From Candidatus Poseidoniaceae archaeon (GTDB lineage: Archaea > Thermoplasmatota > Poseidoniia > Poseidoniales > Poseidoniaceae), in NCBI GenBank assembly GCA_028821785.1, contig JAPKFC010000015.1, forward strand, positions 1-33,911: a stretch of 33,911 bases of DNA, written 5' to 3'. A model generated the notes under the pieces. It was not told the DNA's origin and made no database searches. It saw only the letters and a list, made by a program, of their open reading frames with translations. The translations under genes and the position numbers were made by a program. Positions 26,880 to 33,911 of the stretch are shown here, piece after piece. Every line of letters begins with the position of its first letter. The stretch's first letter is position 1.

Positions 26880-28880
26880 TCAATCGAACATTTGAAGAAT
26901 ATCCGAGAAGAGTCCCCGAGCATTTCCTTGTGAGCGTTGAACCAGCCGCTTAACAATTAATTCTGGTGTTGAACGGGCCAAGTGATTTCGCTTTGGAGTT
27001 CTATCGACAATCAATTCCATATCCTCATCTAATCCACTCGCTTCAATTCCGTCAACTCGTAGATCATCACGGCCACTTGCCTTGATTATAGCTGGTGCTA
27101 GATGCGTTACTAGCATCATCGTAGTCTCAGGTTGAGATTCTGCCGCTAAGAGCATACCAGCGATAATTCTTGCACCTGCACCCGGCTCTGTTATTGCTTC
27201 CAATTCATCTGCGAGAATCAATTTTGCAGACGGGTCTGAAACCACTTCTGCTAATTCAACCAAAGTCTGCTCAAGCGCACCTGCGCTTTGAGTTCCACCA
27301 GCCTTGGCCAGTATGTGAAGCGATTCAACGAGTCCCACTTTGGCACTCTTGGCTGGAACTGGCAATCCCATGTGAGTTAGAATACTAACGTGAGCGAGCA
27401 ATTCTAACAGAGTGGTTTTACCACCAGAGTTTGCACCGGTTAGTAGTGCTAAGGATTGTTTATCTCCTTCATCAGCGGCTTGACCTAACCCGTAAGTGAC
27501 CGGATCTGGCGTGCATCCTAATAGCAAATGTCGACCCTCTTCAACATAGATTCCATGGTCCACAATCTCTGCGATTGCGCAATCGTTTTCCAGAGCCCAT
27601 TTGGCGATTGCAAGCCATTGGTCAAACTCGATTAATTCTCGGATTGCAGATTCGCAATGACTCTTTAGCGGACCTAATTTAGCCGCTAAATTATAGATGT
27701 GCTGCGCTTTATCAGAAACTAATTTTGATTCTAATTGCCCATCTATTTTGTCAATTGTTGAACGGTTAATTTTTGCAGGCCAATCACCGGTGAACAAATC
27801 GAATGGGCAGCGACTGCCAGTTCCTTCAAGGAATTCATTCAATGCGGTTTTTGCTTTCTCCATCGCATCAGAGATTACCATACTTGTTGCATCTCGTATC
27901 TTTCTTTGGAACGCAGTACCATCTGATAATGCCTCTAATAGTTCTGCACCTGAGAGGGCCATTTTTGCATCATTCATAGCGTTCTCAACTTCTAAGTTGA
28001 CTTCTTCACAAAGCGATTTGACTTTACCCCAGAGTAAATCTTTGACTTCAGCGACTTTTTCTATATCACTTTCATCGTCTATCTCATCCAATAATTCCGG
28101 CAATGCACTAAGTCCCTCAACCGAACTAAAAAGTGCGTCTAGGAATGGGTGGAAATCCTCTTCTACCGCTTTCAATTCAACGATTTCTCTAACCACTTGC
28201 AAAGTACGCTTGTTATGTTGAAACCAGTCAAGTGTTTTTTCAGGAACGATTAATTCTTCATCTGGATCATTGCTGAGAACCAGCCAACCATCTGGAGTTT
28301 CAGCAGGTGCGCCTCCTCCAATCCATGTAATTGACTTGAAAACAGTGTAATCCTTCCATGTTTCCCCATTACCAGGAGTTAGAACTCTGCACCACTTTTT
28401 GAGATGCTCACGTGGTTGCTTTGAGACCACTACACGCTCATATCGATTATTTGGAGAACGGGTGATTGCAAGTGACTTCCAAGATTCTGAAAAAATTGTA
28501 ACCAATTCCGGATGACTTGATGCAAAGTTATGAGAAAGAATTGACTTCTTTCTGCGCTCACTCGGGTCTGCAACTGGAGTTAGTAATTGCATTCTATCTC
28601 TGCTCGCTTGACATGAACAAAAAGCGCTAATGCTCGATAGTAATTGTTTGTGAGCGCTGATTGATTCTTTGGTTGCAAGGAAAGTACCGCTATCTCCTGC
28701 AACAGCTCTAGCCAGTGATAATGCACGTTTTGGAGATAGCCCATCAATCTCAGCAATCCTTGCTAAATCTCCGCCTTTGAGAGATGCAACTGCTAATTCT
28801 TCAGAACCAAAATGACTGGTCAATTTCTTAGCCAATTGCTTTCCAACACCAGGGAGAGTACTCAATACCATACTTACCAT
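26880..28880 (-). CDS. MutS-family ATPase with N-terminal helix-hairpin-helix (archaeal MutS2/MutS5-like)
   Basis: HhH-like LSTLPGVGKQLAKKLTSHFGS and IAEIDGLSPKRALSLARA; Walker A LLTGANSGGKTTLLELLA; Walker B LILADELEA; MutS-like GLPVPAKSAKVGLVESLH. Confidence 0.82.
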   Translation of the reverse strand: MVSMVLSTLPGVGKQLAKKLTSHFGSEELAVASLKGGDLARIAEIDGLSPKRALSLARAVAGDSGTFLATKESISAHKQLLSSISAFCSCQASRDRMQLLTPVADPSERRKKSILSHNFASSHPELVTIFSESWKSLAITRSPNNRYERVVVSKQPREHLKKWCRVLTPGNGETWKDYTVFKSITWIGGGAPAETPDGWLVLSNDPDEELIVPEKTLDWFQHNKRTLQVVREIVELKAVEEDFHPFLDALFSSVEGLSALPELLDEIDDESDIEKVAEVKDLLWGKVKSLCEEVNLEVENAMNDAKMALSGAELLEALSDGTAFQRKIRDATSMVISDAMEKAKTALNEFLEGTGSRCPFDLFTGDWPAKINRSTIDKIDGQLESKLVSDKAQHIYNLAAKLGPLKSHCESAIRELIEFDQWLAIAKWALENDCAIAEIVDHGIYVEEGRHLLLGCTPDPVTYGLGQAADEGDKQSLALLTGANSGGKTTLLELLAHVSILTHMGLPVPAKSAKVGLVESLHILAKAGGTQSAGALEQTLVELAEVVSDPSAKLILADELEAITEPGAGARIIAGMLLAAESQPETTMMLVTHLAPAIIKASGRDDLRVDGIEASGLDEDMELIVDRTPKRNHLARSTPELIVKRLVQRSQGNARGLFSDILQMFD

Positions 28881-28956
28881 GGTTTGCCAACCGTTTAAGA
28901 GAATAGCGCACGGTTATCTGCTGAAAACGCAAACTAAAGCATCTTTGATTAAAGGG

Positions 28957-30759
28957 CTAGCAAATTCGTTGCCCTTCTTCTCCATATTCATGGATAGGTG
29001 CTTGGAATAACTGTTCACAAGTTCTGTTGACTATAGGAAGAGTCAATGTTGCAGTAGACCAATCGATTGAGTATGAACCAACACTTGCCGGACTTGGAAT
29101 ATAATCAGAACCGGTTTGAGTCATAGTTATGTGAATTGATTCCCCTGCTTCTAAGAATACATCCATTGGCATGAATTCCATTAATCCAGTCACTTGTGAG
29201 AATGGTACAAGCAATTCTTGCCCATCACGCCCACCAGCATGGAATCTGTAATCCATTACCGCATGGCCAAGATGCATTCCTGAATCATCGGTCATTTCCA
29301 AATAACCATGTGCACCATTAGTCGTATGTGGTGCTACTGCCATATGGAAAGTGGGCATTCCAGCAATATATGTGTCACTTTCAAATGGCCCATATGTCAT
29401 CATAATCGAATTAGTTCCTGTAATTGATGCACCTGATGGAGATAAGTCTTCAGCAGCAATCTCAAGATATTCGGTATCTGATGCAGGATATGTTGCTTCA
29501 AATCTCCAGCCACCACGGTTATCTTGAATTTCAACTCCCAAACTTGGGGCTCTACCTTCACCTTTCAAATACCAATCAAACCAATACAACATCTCATCAG
29601 CCCAATCCCATCTTAATGTGTATGGATAAGCTTCTGCTCCTTCACCTGGTGAAAGGTCTGCATGGTCTGCACGGTCTGGGTAATTGTGATTCCATTGACC
29701 GGCTAGAGTTTTGATTTCAATTCCAGCATCTTCAACGATTTGATGAGTTGGGAATGTCATATGCGGGTCGACGTTCCAATCCTGCATTCCTTGAATGATG
29801 TATACTGAGCCGTTGTAATTGTCTACAACACGATCTAAGAATGAGCGTTCAGTCCAATAGGTGTTGCCAGCATAATCTACCATTCCACCGCTCAAGTAAG
29901 CCAATGGACCCATTGCATATCCTTCCATGTATCCCTCACACATATTTTGCGAATCTTCTGCATCACCATCAACACCAAATGAGCCATAGACACCATTGTG
30001 CATAATCATGCCACGGGCTTCCATGCTTCCATTTCTCCACATCAAATCATGAACTCCAATCAATCCAGACATAGGAACGATAGTTGCAAGAAATTCATTA
30101 CCAAATGTTGCTGCTTGCCAAGGAGTTGAACCATCATATGACTTTCCAATAATTCCAACTTTACCATTTGACCAAGGTTGTGAACCAAGCCAAGTGACCG
30201 CAGCATCAATTCCACGCTGCTCATCAGTTCCCATCAAGTCCATACAATGATTTGATTCTCCAGTACCAAAAACAGATACTTGAGCAACACCATATCCATA
30301 TGGAACATAATTCTCAATTAGGAATCTGCCCAATCTATCAGCAGGGGTTAATGCGTCGACATCTCCATCCGAATAATATGGTCCAATCTCAGAAATCACT
30401 GGTACATGACACTGTTCGGGAAGTTCAGCACTTTCCCAATCACAGCCCTCTATGACCGGTAACCAAAGTCCAAGGTGAACTTCTGCAGATCCAGTAGCAC
30501 CTGCACCGCCATCGGCCAGAGTGATTGAAGGAACAGGTACGAATACTGAACGAACTTCATCGATTGCAAGTGTTCCATTGACGGTTACTCTAGAAAAATC
30601 TGCATTGACAGAATAATCTATGTCAGCGCGTTGCCAAGGCTCAGGATAAACATCGTAATCAGACTCTGTTTCCGTATTTTCAACGACATCATTGCCAAAA
30701 CATCCAGCAAACATGCTGCTAATAAATAGCAGCGTAATGAGTAATGGGCGCTTGTCCAT
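28957..30759 (-). CDS. CocE/NonD or X-Pro dipeptidyl-peptidase-like hydrolase, predicted lipoprotein
   Basis: Lipobox [13 protein letters not shown]; GxSYxG nucleophile elbow ([16 protein letters not shown]); [14 protein letters not shown]; candidate His in [13 protein letters not shown]; jelly-roll-like C-terminus. Confidence 0.85.
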   Translation of the reverse strand: MDKRPLLITLLFISSMFAGCFGNDVVENTETESDYDVYPEPWQRADIDYSVNADFSRVTVNGTLAIDEVRSVFVPVPSITLADGGAGATGSAEVHLGLWLPVIEGCDWESAELPEQCHVPVISEIGPYYSDGDVDALTPADRLGRFLIENYVPYGYGVAQVSVFGTGESNHCMDLMGTDEQRGIDAAVTWLGSQPWSNGKVGIIGKSYDGSTPWQAATFGNEFLATIVPMSGLIGVHDLMWRNGSMEARGMIMHNGVYGSFGVDGDAEDSQNMCEGYMEGYAMGPLAYLSGGMVDYAGNTYWTERSFLDRVVDNYNGSVYIIQGMQDWNVDPHMTFPTHQIVEDAGIEIKTLAGQWNHNYPDRADHADLSPGEGAEAYPYTLRWDWADEMLYWFDWYLKGEGRAPSLGVEIQDNRGGWRFEATYPASDTEYLEIAAEDLSPSGASITGTNSIMMTYGPFESDTYIAGMPTFHMAVAPHTTNGAHGYLEMTDDSGMHLGHAVMDYRFHAGGRDGQELLVPFSQVTGLMEFMPMDVFLEAGESIHITMTQTGSDYIPSPASVGSYSIDWSTATLTLPIVNRTCEQLFQAPIHEYGEEGQRIC

Positions 30760-30772
30760 GCCCTTCGGGCAT
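30758..30772. promoter_or_regulatory. Hairpin ATGCCC-TTC-GGGCAT overlapping the hydrolase start codon
   Basis: Perfect 6-bp inverted repeat with 3-nt loop. The minus-strand ATG (30757-30759) lies partly in the 3' arm. Confidence 0.35.
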
Positions 30773-30813
30773 CTTCGCTTGGTTTTGAATTGTTGGTTTG
30801 TTGGAGTAAAGCA

Positions 30814-31191
30814 TTATTGTGAACCTTCGCTCACTCCTTCGGCTTCAAGTTGTGCCCGAACTTCATCCATATCGATTTCATTTAACTTGGCAACCAAGTC
30901 TCTCAAATCCTTCTCTGGTAATGCACCTGGCATCATGAATACACCGATTCCTTCCTTGAATGCGATGGTTGTTGGAATCGAACGGATTTCAAATGATTGT
31001 GATAATGCTTGCTCTTGTTCAGTATTAATTTTTGCAAAAACAACATCGGGGTAATCTTCTGATACACGCTTGAAAACTGGTCCATATGCCTTACAAGGAC
31101 CGCACCACTCCGCCCAGAAATCTAAGATTACAATATTATTATTTTCAATGATTCCAGCGAACTCTGGTTCGGTAACATCGACTACTGCCAT
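30814..31191 (-). CDS. Thioredoxin
   Basis: VILDFWAEWCGPCKAYGPVFKRV active site and IRSIPTTIAFKEG cis-Pro loop. Start taken at MAVVDVTE (31191); the track start is 31239. Confidence 0.92.
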   Translation of the reverse strand: MAVVDVTEPEFAGIIENNNIVILDFWAEWCGPCKAYGPVFKRVSEDYPDVVFAKINTEQEQALSQSFEIRSIPTTIAFKEGIGVFMMPGALPEKDLRDLVAKLNEIDMDEVRAQLEAEGVSEGSQ

Positions 31192-31277
31192 ATCTAATTG
31201 GCAACGGCTGGAGTTCTTCAAACCTACCCATGTCATCATGCCGACGAGTTCATGTGCTATCGCTACGAGGATTATCT

Positions 31278-33911
31278 ATGCGCATCAACCAATTACCCGC
31301 CCTCATCGTTCTCGTCATCATGCTCGTACCGGCGATGTCGGTCATTGCTAGCGATGAATCACCAGTTACTGCCGGCCGTGAAAACACGGTCGTAGTCTCC
31401 GAATTATTGATCAGTCCGAATAACCTCGTTGCCAATGATACCTCGCAAAACGTCTACGGAGCAGTAGACTGGAATGGGGATGGGGATTACGGCAAATATT
31501 CCGACCAGTTCATCGAACTGTGGAATACCGGTTCTTCACCAGTAAATGTTTCAAATTGGCAACTATCACTCACCAGTGGAAGTCCTCCTTGTCAACTGGC
31601 TTGGGACACAGTCTTAGCGGCTGATGGACGATTAACTGTATTCAGTGCAGATTCCGACCTATTGCTTGATTACTTTGATGGCGACACTGTCACCATCAGT
31701 GATGATTCTGGAACTGCTGTTGATTCAATGTCCTTCCCTAGTGAAGATTCTTGGTACGGTAAATCCTACATTGAAGATGCAAATGGTGATTTGCTCAAAG
31801 TAGACCCAACACCGGGTTGGGCTCCTGACGGCCAAGCATCTGAGACCGCTCTTAACATAGTCAATTGCTACCATATTCCAGAAACTTCTTCCAGTAACGC
31901 CTACCTACTCAAGGGACGCGTTGTAACGATGGAAGGAGAAACAAGTGTCATCAACCAAGGAAACGTCATGGTTCGTGATGGAATGATTACTGGTGTTTGG
32001 TCAACTGGTTCAGCAATACCAAATGGTGTTGACCTAACCGGCGTACCTATTGTTGAAACCGATGGAACCATCTATCCTGGACTTATTGATTTACACAATC
32101 ATATGCACTATAATCACATCCCTCTTTGGGATTTCGAAGTCCATCTCAACGATAACCAAAAGTCGGATGAAGGTGGATATACCAACCGTGGACAATGGGG
32201 CGACAACTACGATTATGGTCCAAGTATTACTTGGATGAAAGGCAATGTTCAGAGCAATAGCCGTTGGGGAATGGCTTCAGAGCAAATGAAGTACGCTGAA
32301 GTCCAAGCCATCGCTGGTGGAGTCACCGCCGTTCAAGGCTCTCCATCTGGGAATGATGCTTGGGATAGCACCTTATCCAGAAATGTAGAACTCTACAACT
32401 TTGGACAGGATAAGATTGTAACTTGTGCTGTCTGCGATTGGAAAAAATCCAGTTATAATTCAGACGGTAAGATTGCAGATATGACTGATGGCGACCTAGA
32501 AGCATGGTTCATCCATCTCTCAGAGGGTGTTGATCAAACAAGCCGAGATGAATTTGACCTGCTCAGTAGCAAAGGGCTTCTTCTCCAACCTACTGTGGTG
32601 ATTCATGGTACTGCACTACAACCATCACAATTTACAGAAATGGCTGCAGTCGATTCAAACCTTGTCTGGTCTCCGCTGTCAAATCTCTTGCTTTACGGTA
32701 ATACAACAGATGTACGCGCTGCCGATAATGCTGGTGTCAAAATCTCTATTGCACCTGATTGGGGTCCAAGTGGTTCGAAATCAAACCTACATGAATTGAA
32801 GGTCGCAGACCTTTGGAACAGTAAAGTGATGGACAATCATTTCACTAATTTTGAGTTAGCAGAGATGGTCACAACAAATCCTGCTGCAGCAGCGAAATGG
32901 CAAAATCATGTCGGACAAATCAAAGCAGGAATGGTCGCTGACATGGTAGTCATGGATACATTCCACGATGATCCTTACCGCAATCTAATCGAAGCTGTTG
33001 ATGCTGATGTCCGTTTGACATTAGTTCAAGGCAAGGCTTTGTTTGGCGACCAAGACATCATGACGCAATTGAAAGGCGATGATTGGGAACCGATTACTGG
33101 TGGCGGCGTGTCCAAAGTAATCGACATCACATCCTCCTCAGTCGTTGATGGCTCTCAATCCTGGCAAGAAATTGAATCAGGACTTGCAATGGCTATGCGA
33201 AATGATGTTAGTGACATTCGTGCACATTGGTCCGTACCAGAAGGTGAATCATGGAGTACAGATGCGGAAGTTCAAACTTATCTTGACAAGACATTTGATG
33301 GCGACTATAACGATGGAGTCTCTCATCTAAAGAGTATGACTGTAGACCCGATTTTCACAACAGGTGATGAACGATATTTCGATGTCATCAATCGTTCATC
33401 TTGGGCTAATACCCACATAGATTTGTCATTGCTCTACTCATATTACAATATTTCAATGGATGAGAATGGAGATAGGACTGGAGCCAATGTTGTCCTTCCT
33501 GACGACGAAACCAATACTGGCGGCACTGACAATACCGGAGGAAACTCGGACGGAACTGACAATACTGACGGAACCAACAATACTAACGATGTTACACTTT
33601 GTAATGACGGAACTGCTCCTCCTTGTACCGTAACTCCACCAGTTGACGATGGCAGCGATACTTCAACCGATGCCGAAACAGTTTCGGGTGAAGAGAACAA
33701 AACAAAAACTGCGATGCTTTTGATTGCAATTGTTGCAGTTCTCGGCATAGGATTGTATGTTCTCGGCAAGAGCAGTGGCGATGATTTATATCTAGCTGGA
33801 GAGGCCCGTATTGAGAAAATATGGGATGAGACTGAACTTGAGGAAACAGAACTGGAGGGGTCGGAAGAGGATTCCTTTGTGCCTGCACCACCACCGATGG
33901 ATAAAAATGAA
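31278..33911 (+). CDS. Surface-anchored amidohydrolase with N-terminal signal peptide and lamin-tail (LTD)-like domain and C-terminal TM; open at the right edge
   Basis: Uninterrupted frame from ATG 31278 to window end (878 codons): MRINQLPALIVLVIMLVPAMSVIAS; VVVSELLISP...YSDQFIELWNTGSSPVNVSNWQLS; GTIYPGLIDLHNHMHYN; YAEVQAIAGGVTAVQGSP; QPTVVIHGTAL; GQIKAGMVADMVVMD; TM TAMLLIAIVAVLGIGLYVL. Not in the ORF list, probably because no stop is reached. Confidence 0.88.
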   Translation, partial: MRINQLPALIVLVIMLVPAMSVIASDESPVTAGRENTVVVSELLISPNNLVANDTSQNVYGAVDWNGDGDYGKYSDQFIELWNTGSSPVNVSNWQLSLTSGSPPCQLAWDTVLAADGRLTVFSADSDLLLDYFDGDTVTISDDSGTAVDSMSFPSEDSWYGKSYIEDANGDLLKVDPTPGWAPDGQASETALNIVNCYHIPETSSSNAYLLKGRVVTMEGETSVINQGNVMVRDGMITGVWSTGSAIPNGVDLTGVPIVETDGTIYPGLIDLHNHMHYNHIPLWDFEVHLNDNQKSDEGGYTNRGQWGDNYDYGPSITWMKGNVQSNSRWGMASEQMKYAEVQAIAGGVTAVQGSPSGNDAWDSTLSRNVELYNFGQDKIVTCAVCDWKKSSYNSDGKIADMTDGDLEAWFIHLSEGVDQTSRDEFDLLSSKGLLLQPTVVIHGTALQPSQFTEMAAVDSNLVWSPLSNLLLYGNTTDVRAADNAGVKISIAPDWGPSGSKSNLHELKVADLWNSKVMDNHFTNFELAEMVTTNPAAAAKWQNHVGQIKAGMVADMVVMDTFHDDPYRNLIEAVDADVRLTLVQGKALFGDQDIMTQLKGDDWEPITGGGVSKVIDITSSSVVDGSQSWQEIESGLAMAMRNDVSDIRAHWSVPEGESWSTDAEVQTYLDKTFDGDYNDGVSHLKSMTVDPIFTTGDERYFDVINRSSWANTHIDLSLLYSYYNISMDENGDRTGANVVLPDDETNTGGTDNTGGNSDGTDNTDGTNNTNDVTLCNDGTAPPCTVTPPVDDGSDTSTDAETVSGEENKTKTAMLLIAIVAVLGIGLYVLGKSSGDDLYLAGEARIEKIWDETELEETELEGSEEDSFVPAPPPMDKNE

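Noticed and set aside
27697-28221. Plus-strand ORF of 174 aa
   Set aside because: Antisense to the MutS-family gene; Ser-rich shadow ORF.
33500-33600. GGTDNTGGNSDGTDNTDGTNNTND repeat as a possible DNA repeat element
   Set aside because: In frame within the amidohydrolase ORF and best explained as a low-complexity protein linker.
33443-33894. Minus-strand ORFs of 108 and 100 aa near the right edge
   Set aside because: Antisense to the amidohydrolase linker/TM region; composition reflects the repetitive Thr/Asp/Gly linker on the other strand.
1-33911. CRISPR arrays, tRNA/rRNA genes, insertion sequences
   Set aside because: Looked for by eye: no regularly spaced direct repeats, no tRNA cloverleaf/T-arm signature recognised, no transposase-like protein. 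A tRNAscan-SE or minced run would be needed to exclude small cases.

Overview
The window looks archaeal. Several traits suggest a marine Thermoplasmatota/Poseidoniales (Marine Group II)-like genome: archaellin-like protein with a GIGAMIVFIALILVAAVAAAVIIQTAEKL core, giant Ig-like surface proteins, lipobox lipoproteins and GAGGTGAT Shine-Dalgarno sites. This taxonomic call is an inference. Coding density is high and most large genes are on the minus strand. No rRNA, tRNA, CRISPR array or transposase was recognised. Left edge (minus strand): a compact series of a small protein, a 1635-aa multi-Ig membrane protein and a soluble coiled-coil/Ig protein, coupled by overlapping ends, then an archaellin and the first codons of a probable second archaellin. 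Middle: Bcp peroxiredoxin, hexapeptide acyltransferase, flavin-reductase-like protein, NAD-dependent epimerase, a single-chain aconitase-X (candidate phosphomevalonate dehydratase), a membrane protein with EF-hand/collagen-like modules and an ELWVTDGT-type propeller, TrhO-like rhodanese, glutamine-dependent NAD synthetase and a 1705-aa surface protein with a W-rich cytoplasmic tail. Right: a lipoprotein, an isoleucyl-tRNA synthetase with an altered HIGH motif (GIHH), an HhH-MutS-family ATPase, a CocE/X-Pro-peptidase-like lipoprotein, thioredoxin, and an LTD-amidohydrolase-TM protein that runs off the window and is absent from the supplied ORF list. Strongest leads: the archaellin-adjacent gene set, the GIHH IleRS, the fused AcnX with a repeat-rich upstream region, and the edge amidohydrolase.
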